Shown: positions 10,090-19,662, counted from the stretch's first letter. The stretch is DNA of 64,000 bases from Pseudomonas citronellolis (GCF_900112375.1 NZ_FOLS01000013.1:115614-179613); one strand, 5' to 3'. Numbers and translations: made by a program. The notes: a model not told the origin generated them from the sequence alone.

Positions 10090-10719
10090 ATGCCCACCTT
10101 GCTCCCTACTCCCGGCCCCAGCCTGCTGGAAGCGCTCGACCGCCAGGCGTTCCTCGCCATCAACGCCACCGCGCAGACGCCAGCCTGGCTGATCGACGCC
10201 GCGCGCTTCATCGCCACCGTGCCGCTCTACCTGTTGCCGCTGGCATTGCTGTACCTGTGGTGCCGGGGTGACCACGGCCTGCGCGGCCATCTGCTGCGAG
10301 CCCTGGGAGTGACCGCCGTGGCGCTGGCCTCCAGCCAGCTGATCGGGCTGTTCTGGCCGCACCCGCGGCCCTTCGCCATAGGCCTGGGCCACGCCTGGCT
10401 GGCCCACGCCGCCAACGCCTCCTTCCCCAGCGACCACCTGACCATATTCGCTGGCTGCGCCCTCAGTCTGCTGTTCGATGACGCCTGGCTACTAGGTGCG
10501 TTGATCGGCGCCGTCGGGCTGGCGGTGGGCTACGCGAGGGTCTATCTGGGCATCCACTCTCCGCTGGATATGCTCGGCGCGCTGGCCGTTGCAGCGGTGA
10601 GCAACAGCATGGTCTGGCTGCTCTGGCAGCGTCATGGCGGTGCGCTCACGGCCCGAGCCGAGACGCTGTACCGACACGTTCTGGCGCCGGCCATCAGCCG
10701 GGGGTGGCTGCGTCACTGA
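10090..10719 (+). CDS. PAP2-family membrane phosphatase (undecaprenyl-diphosphatase-like)
   Basis: A 209-residue integral membrane protein with about five hydrophobic helices and the three PAP2 phosphatase motifs: a P-H-P-R-P-F segment (motif 1, though the usual leading Lys is not obvious), F-P-S-D-H (motif 2, catalytic His) and G-Y-A-R-V-Y-L-G-I-H-S-P-L-D (motif 3, catalytic His). Such proteins (BcrC/YbjG type) dephosphorylate undecaprenyl diphosphate at the periplasmic face to recycle the peptidoglycan carrier; lipid A or phosphatidyl substrates are also possible. Motif 3 has Ala-Arg instead of the usual Ser-Arg. Confidence 0.85.
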   Translation: MPTLLPTPGPSLLEALDRQAFLAINATAQTPAWLIDAARFIATVPLYLLPLALLYLWCRGDHGLRGHLLRALGVTAVALASSQLIGLFWPHPRPFAIGLGHAWLAHAANASFPSDHLTIFAGCALSLLFDDAWLLGALIGAVGLAVGYARVYLGIHSPLDMLGALAVAAVSNSMVWLLWQRHGGALTARAETLYRHVLAPAISRGWLRH

Positions 10720-10781
10720 ATGTGTCTGGCGAGCGGCATGGATTCGGTTGTGAGCCTTGCCTCTCGCTCCTTCCTTAACAA

Positions 10782-11226
10782 CCTCGTCATTCCCGCGGAC
10801 GCGGGACCCCAGAGACTTCTTTGGGGTTGGGCTTGGTGTAGCGCGCCGCTCCGAGTCTGCGGAGATTTTTTGTTTCGCCCCCTCGGGCGAGTCCCTTTTG
10901 TCAAACGCCACAAAAGGAACCAAAAAGGCTTGCCCCAACATACGGGCCCGACAAAGCCGGGCTACCCTCACGAACTCCCCCGCCACGGAGGCCCGCCCCG
11001 AGGGTACGTCCCTGTAGCCCGCGGGGCTCTCGCGACATCCATGTCGCATGACCTCCTGAGCGCGGGTTTCGCTCGGCCTTCTGAAGGGGCGTTTCGGAGT
11101 GCGCGGATGTTTCTCTGGAAGTCCAAAAGCAAGAGCAAACGCGCTTTTGCTTTTGCTCTTCGTAGGAGCGAGCTTGCTCGCGAACCCCGCAGTCTCTGGG
11201 TTCCCGCGTCCGCGGGAATGACGAGG
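10782..11226. repeat. 445-bp non-coding element with 36-bp inverted ends
   Basis: The left end 10782-10817 and right end 11191-11226 are inverted copies matching at 35 of 36 bases (CCTCGTCATTCCCGCGGACG at the left outer edge). The interior holds a CCCCTCGGGCGA stretch, AAAAGGAACCAAAAAGGCTT, and a REP at 11159-11184. It fills most of the 10720-11405 gap. The open frames across it encode low-complexity, repeat-derived residues and are not genes. It could be a non-autonomous mobile element or two facing CGTCATTCCCGCG units around older repeats. Confidence 0.7.
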
Positions 11227-11249
11227 TGAGGTTAGGAGTGGGAGGATGG

Positions 11250-11322
11250 CGCCTGAGCGACGCACCGCTCAGGACAGCCCCCGCTCCCGCTTGCGGGAGA
11301 GGGTTGGGGAGAGGGCGCTCTT
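11250..11322. repeat. CCCTCTCC-type palindromic unit
   Basis: GCTCCCGCTTGCGGGAG at 11282-11298 is followed by AGGGTTGGGGAGAGGGCGCT. This is a variant of the unit found at 7783, 24138, 34636, 38899, 58750 and 63319. The rest of the gap to 11405 shows nothing recognisable. Confidence 0.6.
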
Positions 11323-11405
11323 GAACCCAACACCTACCCCACCAGCAGCCACCACCCGCAGCAACTCAACTAAACCCCACCTACCCCACCCGTTTCACAC
11401 CAGCC

Positions 11406-12428
<1,023 letters not shown>

Positions 12429-12448
12429 TTATAACCATATTAATGGTT
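12429..12448 (-). promoter_or_regulatory. Palindrome and TTATAAC motif upstream of cysB
   Basis: AACCATATTAATGGTT at 12433-12448 is a perfect 6-bp-arm palindrome with spacer ATTA, overlapping TTATAACC at 12429-12436. It sits 53-68 bp upstream of the cysB ATG in an AT-rich patch. LysR regulators commonly autoregulate through such sites, so a CysB operator is plausible but not shown. Confidence 0.5.
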
Positions 12449-12576
12449 TGAGGAATAAAGTTAGACGTTTTTTTCGAGCTTGCCTACTACGTCCCCTATG
12501 GCAACATCCCGGCAACCCACGGACACCGGGAAAAGTGCGCGGCAGAGCGCCGCGTCCGTTCGTCGCGCAGCCGCCT

Positions 12577-13065
12577 TCAGCTGCGGTGCTGCAACATGGG
12601 CACCAGGTAGACCGGCACTTCCGCCAGTTGCACCACCCGTGCGGCGGTACGCCCCAGGGGCGTGTTCATGCCCTCGCCGTGGCTGTGGCTGCCGGCGACT
12701 ATCAGGTCCACGGCCAGGCGCTGCGCCTCGTCGAGGATCACCTGCGGCGGGTCGCCCTGCAGCACGCGCACCGAACGGATCATGTCCGACTCCTCGTGCA
12801 GCTCGCCGAGTTCGTCGCGGAAGCCTTCCATCACCCGCCGCTCGATGTTGCCCATGACGGTGCTCAAACCGCTGCTGCGCAGCTCGGCGAGGGTGTCGGC
12901 ATCCAGGTAGGTCTGCAGCACGGAGTCGGCGAACAGCCCCATCGGCTCCACGGCGTGCACCACGTGGATCTCGGCGTCGTAGGCGCGGGCGAGGGACATG
13001 GCGTGCTGGAGGACGTACGGGGCGTAGAGACCAAGGTCGGTAGCGTAGAGAATCGATCGGATCAT
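12577..13065 (-). CDS. Universal stress protein (UspA family)
   Basis: A 162-residue single-domain Usp. It begins M-I-R-S-I-L-Y-A-T-D-L-G and ends with V-D-L-I-V-A-G-S-H-S-H-G-E-G then T-P-L-G-R-T-A-A-R-V-V and V-P-V-Y-L-V-P. The G-x2-G-like and G-R-T-A pattern resembles the ATP-binding type of Usp. Such proteins act in the cytosol under starvation or oxygen limitation; the exact role here is unknown. It is transcribed after the 5'-nucleotidase gene's opposite end but separated by a hairpin (13114-13128), so it may be independent. Confidence 0.88.
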   Translation of the reverse strand: MIRSILYATDLGLYAPYVLQHAMSLARAYDAEIHVVHAVEPMGLFADSVLQTYLDADTLAELRSSGLSTVMGNIERRVMEGFRDELGELHEESDMIRSVRVLQGDPPQVILDEAQRLAVDLIVAGSHSHGEGMNTPLGRTAARVVQLAEVPVYLVPMLQHRS

Positions 13066-13129
13066 GCGGCCTCCTACTGCCTTGGCGGCGGGCCTCTGAG
13101 CAGAGTAGCAGCAAGCGGCCGAGGCCGCG

Positions 13130-14041
13130 CTAGCTGGCCGTCTGCGGCTCGTTGCTGACGCCGTGGGGCACGTGGCCGGTGGCGACCACCTCCCGGGCCC
13201 GCTCGCAATGCCCGGGCTGGTCGTCGAAGAACACGTCGGCGCTGAAGGCCTCGAGGAACGCCGACTTGTCCAGGCCGCCGAGGAACAGCGATTCGTCCAG
13301 GCGGATGTCCCATTCGCGCAGGGTGCGGATGACGCGCTCGTGGGCCGGCGCCGAGCGCGCGGTGACCAGCGCCGTGCGGATCGGGCAGGACTCCTGGGGG
13401 AAGGCCTGCTGCACGCGGTTCAGCGCCGCCAGGAAGGGCTTGAACGGGCCGCCGCCCAGCGGCTCGCGGGCGGACTCCTGCTCGCGCGTCTGGAAGGCCT
13501 CCAGGCCGCCCTGCTGGAACACCCGCTCGGCCTCGTCGGAGAACAGCACGGCGTCGCCGTCGAAGGCGAAACGCAGTTCACCGGCGGTCTCGCGGCGGGC
13601 CCCGGCGGAGAGGATGGTGGCCGCGGCGAAGCCGTTCTCCAGGGCGCTGCGCACGTCCTCGACGTGGGTGGAGAGGAACAGGTGGCAGCCGAACGCCGCC
13701 AGGTACGGGTATGGGCTGCGCCCGCCGACGAAGGCCGCGCGGGAGATGCCCAGGCCGTGCTGCTGGATGGAGTTGAACACCCGCAGGCCGGTGTCGGCGC
13801 TGTTGCGCGAGACCAGCACCACTTCCACCAATTGCCGGCCGAGCATCTCGTTGAGCCCCAGCAGCTTCTGCACCAGGGCGAAGGCGTCGCCGGGCGGCAG
13901 CACCTCGTCCTCGTGGGCGATCTGGTACTGCCGGTAGGCCTCCACGCCTTCGGATTCGTAGATGCGGTGACTCTCGTCCAGGTCGAACAGCGCCCGCGAG
14001 GAGATCGCCACCACCAGCTTGTCGCCCAGCCCCTTGCCCAT
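13130..14041 (-). CDS. 5'-nucleotidase family protein
   Basis: A 303-residue cytosolic protein matching the bacterial relatives of eukaryotic cytosolic 5'-nucleotidase I. Visible features are V-V-A-I-S-S-R-A-L-F-D-L-D near the start (HAD-type Asp motif within this family), V-V-L-V-S-R-N-S-A-D-T-G, F-V-G-G-R-S-P, R-F-A-F-D-G-D-A-V-L-F-S-D-E and V-F-F-D-D-Q-P-G-H-C. It likely hydrolyses nucleoside monophosphates. The ketopantoate reductase-like gene lies 21 bp upstream on the same strand, so the two are probably co-transcribed. Confidence 0.85.
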   Translation of the reverse strand: MGKGLGDKLVVAISSRALFDLDESHRIYESEGVEAYRQYQIAHEDEVLPPGDAFALVQKLLGLNEMLGRQLVEVVLVSRNSADTGLRVFNSIQQHGLGISRAAFVGGRSPYPYLAAFGCHLFLSTHVEDVRSALENGFAAATILSAGARRETAGELRFAFDGDAVLFSDEAERVFQQGGLEAFQTREQESAREPLGGGPFKPFLAALNRVQQAFPQESCPIRTALVTARSAPAHERVIRTLREWDIRLDESLFLGGLDKSAFLEAFSADVFFDDQPGHCERAREVVATGHVPHGVSNEPQTAS

Positions 14042-14062
14042 TGCCCGTTCCCCCGTGATGGA

Positions 14063-15016
14063 TCAGCGCGCCTGGTTGCGCGCGTCGATGAAGCGTAGCG
14101 CCCGTTGCAGCGCCTCGATGCGTGGCATCGCCACCCCGGCGGCGGCCGCCGCGGCCAGGGGCGCATCATAGATCGCCTGCAGCTCCAGCGGCCGGCGCTG
14201 GGCGAAGTCGTGGTACATGCTCGGCAGGTAGTCGGGCATGCGTTCGGTCGCGCTCAGCATCGCCGCCGGGTAGCCGGCCGGCAACTCATGGCCGCAGGCG
14301 GCGGCGCCGGCCATCACCTCGTCCATGATGGCGGCGATCAGCGCGCGGCTGTCGGCGTTGGCCATCAGCGCCCGGGTGCCGCTGTCGAGCAGCACCGACA
14401 GGCCGTTGTAGGGGACGTTCCACACCAGCTTCTGCCAGCGCGCGTGCTCCAGCGCCGGCATCGCCACGGAATCCAGCCCGGCCTTGCGGAACAGCGCTGC
14501 GCCCTCCTCGGCAATGGCCTGGCCGGCGGCAGCGGCAGCCGGCCCGCTGTGGTAGCCCAGGTGCACCGCGCCCAGGGCCTGGTGCTCGATCACCCCGGGG
14601 GCGGAGCGGTGCACGCAGATGTAGCAGAGCCCGCCGAGCAGGTGCAGCGAGTCTGGCAACAGCGGGCGCAGGCCCTCCTCCACCGCCAGGCCGTTCTGCA
14701 GCAGCAGGACCTTGGCGCCCGGCGCCGCGGCGCGGGCGATCAGCGGCGCCAGCTCGGCGTTGCTGGTGGTCTTGGCGCCCACCAGCAGCCAGTCGCACGG
14801 CGGCAGGTCGGCGACGTCGTGATAGGCCTGCACCGGCGCCAGGCCCAGCGTGCCGTGCACCTGGCTGTTCAGGCGCAGGCCGTGCTCGGCCACCGCGGCG
14901 TATTCGCTGCGCAGCAGGAAATGCACGTCGAAGCCGGCGCGGGCCAGCATCAGGCCGTAGAAACCGCCGATGGCGCCAGTGCCGATCACGCCGATGCGGA
15001 CGGGGGAAACAGTCAT
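14063..15016 (-). CDS. Ketopantoate reductase-family oxidoreductase (PanE-like)
   Basis: A 317-residue NADP-dependent dehydrogenase-type protein. The N-terminal Rossmann motif is G-V-I-G-T-G-A-I-G-G-F-Y-G, followed by G-A-K-T at about residue 85 and Q-N-G-L near 107. The C-terminal helical domain has the conserved K-L-V-W-N-V-P-Y-N segment carrying the catalytic lysine (ApbA/PanE C-domain). It may be a true 2-dehydropantoate 2-reductase or a paralogue with another alpha-keto acid substrate; Pseudomonas carries several. Its ATG abuts the stop of the thioredoxin-like gene upstream. Confidence 0.85.
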   Translation of the reverse strand: MTVSPVRIGVIGTGAIGGFYGLMLARAGFDVHFLLRSEYAAVAEHGLRLNSQVHGTLGLAPVQAYHDVADLPPCDWLLVGAKTTSNAELAPLIARAAAPGAKVLLLQNGLAVEEGLRPLLPDSLHLLGGLCYICVHRSAPGVIEHQALGAVHLGYHSGPAAAAAGQAIAEEGAALFRKAGLDSVAMPALEHARWQKLVWNVPYNGLSVLLDSGTRALMANADSRALIAAIMDEVMAGAAACGHELPAGYPAAMLSATERMPDYLPSMYHDFAQRRPLELQAIYDAPLAAAAAAGVAMPRIEALQRALRFIDARNQAR

Positions 15017-15352
15017 TCAGGGCAACTCCTCGGGAATGCGCAAGGCCGCGGCGCGCAGGGCCTGGGCCAGTGGGCCGGCGCGCAGGGGCGCGTCGAGGCG
15101 GCCATGGAAGGCGCCGTCGCGCACCAGGAACAGCGCCGGCAGGTGGAAGACTTCATAACGCTCGACCAGGCCGCCATTGCGCCCGGCATCGACCCAGCAC
15201 AAGCGCCGCACCGGCAGCCCCATGCCCGGCAACTGCGCGCGGGCCCAGCGGCAGGAAGCGCAGCCCTCGGCGCTGAACACCAGCAGTGAGTCGCCGGGCA
15301 ATTCGAGCAACCGGTGATCGGCATCCAGGTCGGTGAGTTCCAGCGACGGCAC
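15017..15352 (-). CDS. Thioredoxin-like protein with CASC motif
   Basis: The protein has S-A-E-G-C-A-S-C-R-W near the N-terminus and the strand F-H-L-P-A-L-F-L-V with the cis-proline of thioredoxins. I prefer the GTG at 15350-15352 (about 111 residues). An ATG at 15406 has an AGGA site but would overlap the start of the opposite PilZ gene, and the 18 codons it adds lack the strong G/C third-position bias of the rest. The stop adjoins the start of the PanE-like gene, so the two are translationally coupled. Its specific redox partner is unknown. Confidence 0.72.
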   Translation of the reverse strand: MPSLELTDLDADHRLLELPGDSLLVFSAEGCASCRWARAQLPGMGLPVRRLCWVDAGRNGGLVERYEVFHLPALFLVRDGAFHGRLDAPLRAGPLAQALRAAALRIPEELP

Positions 15353-15404
15353 TATACTTTGCCCAATGCCAACGCCAAAAAGATTGCAGTCGGAGCCTTC
15401 CGTC

Positions 15405-15824
15405 ATGCGACAGTTCCTGCGTCACCCCTGTGATCTACCGGTGGAGCTGGTGGTCCGCAGGCAGCTCTTCCTGCCGCGCCAGCGCCTGTACAATATCAGC
15501 CTCGGCGGGGTGGCCTGCAACGCCCCGCGCGGTTTCCGCCGCGGCACCGCGGTCGAGCTGCGCATCCCGCTGCTGGGCGACGCCGCGCGCTACCCCGGCG
15601 TGGTGGCCTGGAGCCGCAAGCTCAGCGACGACTACCTGGTGGGCGTGGCCTTCCTCGACGAAGACACCCTGTTCCGCGCGCGCATGGTCGAGCAGGTCTG
15701 CCAGATCGAGCACTTCCGGCGCCAGCGCGAGCGCGAAAGCGGGCAGGCGCAGCCGGTGGAAGACACGGCGCTGGAGTGGATCGCCTGCAACGCCGCCGAC
15801 TTCCCCCTGTTCTGCGCCATCTGA
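15405..15824 (+). CDS. PilZ-domain cyclic-di-GMP receptor protein
   Basis: A 139-residue protein with both c-di-GMP-binding motifs of PilZ domains: R-x3-R at residues 2-6 (R-Q-F-L-R) and N-I-S-L-G-G at residues 30-35, followed by a six-stranded barrel-like pattern. Starting at 15405 (GGAG 9 bp upstream) puts the R-x3-R motif at the extreme N-terminus; upstream in-frame starts at 15333 and 15366 would overlap the divergent gene. As a stand-alone PilZ protein it could control motility or surface attachment, which is notable with an adhesin 25 kb away. No partner is evident. Confidence 0.86.
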   Translation: MRQFLRHPCDLPVELVVRRQLFLPRQRLYNISLGGVACNAPRGFRRGTAVELRIPLLGDAARYPGVVAWSRKLSDDYLVGVAFLDEDTLFRARMVEQVCQIEHFRRQRERESGQAQPVEDTALEWIACNAADFPLFCAI

Positions 15825-15924
15825 AACGGCGCCGAACCCCGTCATCCGGGCATTTTCCCGCTGCCTGCCCATTGTCGAGCCGGCGTCCGACGCGTTAAGG
15901 TTCGACTTCCCCTTAGCGAGATTC

Positions 15925-15990
15925 ATGCCTGCGCCCCATCGCATGGGGGGTTCCTGGCGGCCGGCACCCGTGACCTGACTGAGTACCACG
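15925..15990 (+). other. Possible short leader frame and hairpin before DAHP synthase
   Basis: A 17-codon frame (15925-15978, one Trp codon) ends 12 bp before the aroF start and contains a hairpin, CCCCAT-CGC-ATGGGG, at 15934-15948. Aromatic-pathway genes can be attenuated, but the ribosome site is weak and there is only one Trp and no Tyr or Phe codon, so coding or attenuation is uncertain. Confidence 0.25.
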
Positions 15991-17067
15991 ATGGCTGATT
16001 TACAGATCGACGACCTTAACGTTGCCTCCAACGAGACCCTGATCACGCCGGAGCAGCTCAAGCGCGAAATCCCCCTGACCGAAGCCGCCCGGCAGACCGT
16101 CGCCCATGGCCGCCAGGTCGTCCGCGACATCCTCGATGGCAAGGACCACCGCCTGTTCGTGGTGATCGGCCCCTGCTCCATCCACGACGTCAAGGCCGCC
16201 CACGAATACGCCGAGCGCCTCAAGGTCCTGGCCGCCGAAGTCGCCGACAGCCTGTTCCTGGTAATGCGCGTGTACTTCGAGAAACCGCGCACCACCGTGG
16301 GCTGGAAAGGCCTGATCAACGACCCCTACCTGGACGACTCCTTCAAGATCCAGGACGGCCTGCACATCGGCCGCCAGCTGCTGCGCGACCTCGCCGAGAT
16401 GGGCCTGCCCACCGCCACCGAGGCGCTCGACCCGATCTCCCCGCAGTACCTGCAGGACCTGATCAGCTGGTCGGCCATCGGCGCGCGCACCACCGAATCC
16501 CAGACCCACCGCGAGATGGCCTCCGGCCTGTCCTCCGCGGTCGGCTTCAAGAACGGCACCGACGGCAGCCTGACCGTGGCGATCAACGCCCTGCAGTCGG
16601 TCTCCAGCCCGCACCGTTTCCTCGGCATCAACCAGGAAGGCGGCGTCTCCATCGTCACCACCAAGGGCAACCGCTACGGCCACGTGGTGCTGCGCGGCGG
16701 CAACGGCAAGCCGAACTACGACTCGGTGAGCGTGGCCCTGTGCGAGCAGGAGCTGAACAAGGCCAAGGTGCCGCCGAACGTCATGGTCGACTGCAGCCAC
16801 GCCAACTCCAACAAGGACCCGGCGCTGCAGCCGCTGGTGATGGACAACGTCGCCAACCAGATCGTCGAAGGCAACAACTCCATCGTCGGCCTGATGGTGG
16901 AAAGCCACCTGGGCTGGGGCAACCAGCCGATCCCGAAGGACCTCTGCCAGCTGCAGTACGGCGTCTCCGTCACCGACGCCTGCATCGACTGGGAAACCAC
17001 CGAGAAGGCCGTGCGCAGCATGCACGCCAAGCTCAAGGACGTGCTGCCCAAGCGCCAGCGCGGCTGA
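15991..17067 (+). CDS. aroF: 3-deoxy-7-phosphoheptulonate (DAHP) synthase, class I
   Basis: A 358-residue enzyme condensing phosphoenolpyruvate and erythrose 4-phosphate, the first step of the shikimate pathway. Class I (AroFGH) hallmarks are V-I-G-P-C-S-I-H-D (metal-ligand Cys), R-V-Y-F-E-K-P-R-T-T-V-G-W-K-G, G-A-R-T-T-E-S-Q, R-G-G-N and V-D-C-S-H-A-N-S. Full length matches the feedback-regulated enzymes. Which amino acid inhibits it (Tyr, Phe or Trp) cannot be assigned from sequence alone, so the symbol is tentative (aroF or aroG). A strong terminator follows. Confidence 0.94.
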   Translation: MADLQIDDLNVASNETLITPEQLKREIPLTEAARQTVAHGRQVVRDILDGKDHRLFVVIGPCSIHDVKAAHEYAERLKVLAAEVADSLFLVMRVYFEKPRTTVGWKGLINDPYLDDSFKIQDGLHIGRQLLRDLAEMGLPTATEALDPISPQYLQDLISWSAIGARTTESQTHREMASGLSSAVGFKNGTDGSLTVAINALQSVSSPHRFLGINQEGGVSIVTTKGNRYGHVVLRGGNGKPNYDSVSVALCEQELNKAKVPPNVMVDCSHANSNKDPALQPLVMDNVANQIVEGNNSIVGLMVESHLGWGNQPIPKDLCQLQYGVSVTDACIDWETTEKAVRSMHAKLKDVLPKRQRG

Positions 17068-17080
17068 ATCGGACACAACG

Positions 17081-17109
17081 AAAAACGCCGGGCAATGCCC
17101 GGCGTTTTC
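17081..17109 (+). terminator. Terminator after DAHP synthase
   Basis: AACGCCGGGC, loop AAT, GCCCGGCGTT flanked by A-run and TTTT, 14 bp past the stop. It could also serve the convergent GNAT gene on the minus strand. Confidence 0.9.
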
Positions 17110-17125
17110 ATTGGGTGCTGGCGGC

Positions 17126-17416
17126 TCAGGCCATGCGGTCGGCGTGGCGCGGATGGCGCTCCAGGTAGCGCTCGACGTAGGAGCAGGAGGGAATCACGCT
17201 GTAGCCCTTGCGCTCGGCGTACTGCAGCGCGTGCTCGGTGAGCGCCGCGGCGATGCCGCGGCCGCGCAGGCTGTCGGGCACGAAGGTGCGGTAGATGTCC
17301 AGCGTCTGCTTGCCCAGATCCATGTAGGCCAGGTAGGCACGATGACCGTCCACCGTCGTGACGAACTGGTGGCTGGACTCATCATGATGGATGGACAACG
17401 ACTCACTCACTTGCAC
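17126..17416 (-). CDS. GNAT-family N-acetyltransferase (small YjdJ-like)
   Basis: A 96-residue single-domain protein. The acetyl-CoA-binding loop appears as R-G-R-G-I-A-A-A-L, preceded by I-Y-R-T-F-V-P-D-S-L and followed by V-I-P-S-C-S-Y-V, the pattern of the small YjdJ/Gtn10 GNAT group. The acceptor substrate is unknown. It sits 16 bp after the next gene's stop and may be co-transcribed with it. Confidence 0.85.
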   Translation of the reverse strand: MQVSESLSIHHDESSHQFVTTVDGHRAYLAYMDLGKQTLDIYRTFVPDSLRGRGIAAALTEHALQYAERKGYSVIPSCSYVERYLERHPRHADRMA

Positions 17417-17432
17417 TCTCCTCTTGCGCGTC

Positions 17433-18707
17433 TCACAACTCGACGCGCACCTGATTGATCTTGTTCAGGCGGAGGTTCATCTCGGCCGAGCCCGTCCCCA
17501 TGAGGACCGTGATATAGACTCGTCCGTTCTCCACCTTGTGCAGTACACCCTGATAATAGGCACCATCGAAGGTGATGAACTGCAGGCGCTTGCCGGTGTA
17601 CTGGGCAAGGCTGTCGATACTGACGAAGCCATATTGCTGCGTTCTCTTCTCCGACTCAACCGTTTCTTCGGCCGAAATCTTCTGCGTGGCCGAATCGGCG
17701 GTGACCTTGTGCTTCAGCGGGTCGACCCAGGCGAAGCCGATCGGGTTCACCGCCTGCTGGTTCACCAGCACCACCGGGCGCAGCATGCCGACCACGTCCT
17801 TGGCCTCGAAGAACTGCAGCCCGCTCCAGGTCATGCCCTCGCTGGGGTTGAGTTCCAGGCGCAGCGACTGCGGGTCGGCCAGGTAGCGGGCGTAGGCGTC
17901 AAGCAGCGGCTGGTCCAGCGCCACGCGCTGGCTGCGCATGGCCTTGTCGAACTGCGCCAGGGCCTGCTTGAGGTACTCCTCGCGCTTGACGCCCAGGCGC
18001 GCGGCGCAGAATTCCTGGACCTTGCGCTGGTACTGGTTGTCGTCCAGCTCGACGGTCACCTGGGACACCCGCGGCGGGTTCACGCGCATGTCGCCGGGGC
18101 GTTCGGAGACGTTGCTCAGGGACATGCCGACGCGGGTGTCGAGCATGCCGCGAGCGTCCGAGCGCAGGTTGAAGGTCAGCTTCTGCGCGCCGGGTTCGAA
18201 CAGGTACGAGAACTCGATATCCGATTCCAGGGTGCGGTAGCCCATCTGCAGCAGCTCGTCGGAGCCGATGTTGCGGATGTTGCCGCAGGCCACCTCGCTC
18301 ATGGCGGTGAACACGCTGCTCTCCGCCGGCTGCTGGTACAGCGCCTGCATGAACGGGCCGTGCACCTGCAGCTCGACGCCGGTGAGTTCCATGGCCATCT
18401 GCTTGGGCAGCTTGCCCTCGGCCAGGCGCTCCTTGAAGCTCAGCAGCTCGCGCAGGCCGTTGAACCTGAGCTGGGCATGGGCCACCTTCAGGCTGTCGCG
18501 GGCGGCCGGCACACGGATCTCCACGTTCTTCAGGCCGACGCGGCCGTCGAAGGAAGAGGAAATCCCGCCGTAGGTGATCTCCACCATCGGCGACAGGCGC
18601 GCCACGGCGTCGTCGACGATGCTGCGCACGGACAGCCACAGCGACACCTTGATGATGAGCGCGACGGCCACGATGCCGAGCAGGCCCCACTTGAGCAGTT
18701 TCGACAT
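17433..18707 (-). CDS. Membrane-anchored protein of unknown function
   Basis: A 424-residue protein with one N-terminal transmembrane segment (about residues 5-26) and no further membrane segments, so most of it should be periplasmic. The body is beta-rich and contains phrases such as V-E-I-T-Y-G-G-I-S-S-S-F-D-G-R-V-G-L that resemble the repeat architecture of AsmA/YdgA-type envelope proteins. That resemblance is weak. The C-terminal part (M-N-L-R-L-N-K-I-N-Q-V) is an Sm-like or beta-barrel-like segment. I do not recognise a specific function. Confidence 0.7.
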   Translation of the reverse strand: MSKLLKWGLLGIVAVALIIKVSLWLSVRSIVDDAVARLSPMVEITYGGISSSFDGRVGLKNVEIRVPAARDSLKVAHAQLRFNGLRELLSFKERLAEGKLPKQMAMELTGVELQVHGPFMQALYQQPAESSVFTAMSEVACGNIRNIGSDELLQMGYRTLESDIEFSYLFEPGAQKLTFNLRSDARGMLDTRVGMSLSNVSERPGDMRVNPPRVSQVTVELDDNQYQRKVQEFCAARLGVKREEYLKQALAQFDKAMRSQRVALDQPLLDAYARYLADPQSLRLELNPSEGMTWSGLQFFEAKDVVGMLRPVVLVNQQAVNPIGFAWVDPLKHKVTADSATQKISAEETVESEKRTQQYGFVSIDSLAQYTGKRLQFITFDGAYYQGVLHKVENGRVYITVLMGTGSAEMNLRLNKINQVRVEL

Positions 18708-18932
18708 TCGGAAGGACTTCCCTGTAAGCGGATTGATACGGACGGCGGTGCTGGCAGCTTAACAGCACGGCCTGCGCGCCTCCACGTACACCCCGCGAAA
18801 TTCACCGGCTCGCCCATCGGAGAGTGAAGTCTGTCGCAAAACCGCGGTGACCGGCCGGTCGGACACAGCGCTTTACGGTCGCCGTGGTCGCCAGTATGTT
18901 CTGCGCCACGCCCCTTTTCCGGATGTCCTGCC

Positions 18933-19622
18933 ATGAGTGAACTGATCAGCTATCAACTCGACGACGGCGTCGCCACCCTGACCCTCGCCAACGGCAAGGT
19001 GAATGCCATCTCCCCCGCCGTGATCGAGGCCTTCAACCAGGCTCTGGACCGTGCCGAGCAGGACCGCGCGGTGGTGATCCTCACCGGCCAGCCGGGCATC
19101 CTTTCCGGCGGCTACGACCTCAAGGTGATGACCTCCGGCCCGGAGAACGCCGTGGCCCTGGTGGCCGCCGGTTCGACCCTGGCCCGGCGCATGCTGGCCC
19201 ACCCCTACCCGATAATCGTCGCCTGCCCCGGCCACGCGGTGGCCAAGGGCGCCTTCCTGCTGCTCTCGGCGGACTACCGCATCGGCGTCGACGGCCCCTT
19301 CCAGATCGGCCTGAACGAAGTGGCCATCGGCATGACCATGCACCACGTGGGCATCGAGCTGGCCCGCGACCGCCTGCGCAAGTCGGCCTTCAACCGTTCG
19401 GTGATCAACGCCGAGATGTTCGCCCCGCAAGAAGCCATGGCCGCCGGCTTCCTCGACAAGGTGGTGAGCGCCGAGGAACTGCTGGACACCGCCCGCGCCG
19501 CCGCACAACAGCTGAAGAAGCTGAACATGACTGCGCACCGCAACACCAAGCTGAAGGTGCGCCGGCAACTGCTGGAAACCCTGGACCAGGCCATCGAGAA
19601 GGACAAGCAGCACCTGGCCTGA
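18933..19622 (+). CDS. Crotonase/enoyl-CoA hydratase family protein
   Basis: A 229-residue crotonase-fold protein, shorter than usual hydratases (about 260). The oxyanion-hole strands are seen as G-I-L-S-G-G-Y-D-L and C-P-G-H-A-V-A-K-G-A-F. The position where hydratases carry the catalytic Glu reads G-L-N-E-V-A-I-G. The absence of a standard second Glu-motif makes true hydratase activity uncertain. The reaction could be a different CoA-thioester conversion. It is monocistronic and flanked by repeats. Confidence 0.85.
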   Translation: MSELISYQLDDGVATLTLANGKVNAISPAVIEAFNQALDRAEQDRAVVILTGQPGILSGGYDLKVMTSGPENAVALVAAGSTLARRMLAHPYPIIVACPGHAVAKGAFLLLSADYRIGVDGPFQIGLNEVAIGMTMHHVGIELARDRLRKSAFNRSVINAEMFAPQEAMAAGFLDKVVSAEELLDTARAAAQQLKKLNMTAHRNTKLKVRRQLLETLDQAIEKDKQHLA

Positions 19623-19662
19623 GGTGCTCCTACGCCGCCCCACCCGCGCCCTGCGTGCGATA

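Noticed and set aside
10720..11229. 169-residue open frame
   Set aside because: Lies entirely over repeat units; its translated phrases recur wherever these repeats are open in that frame.
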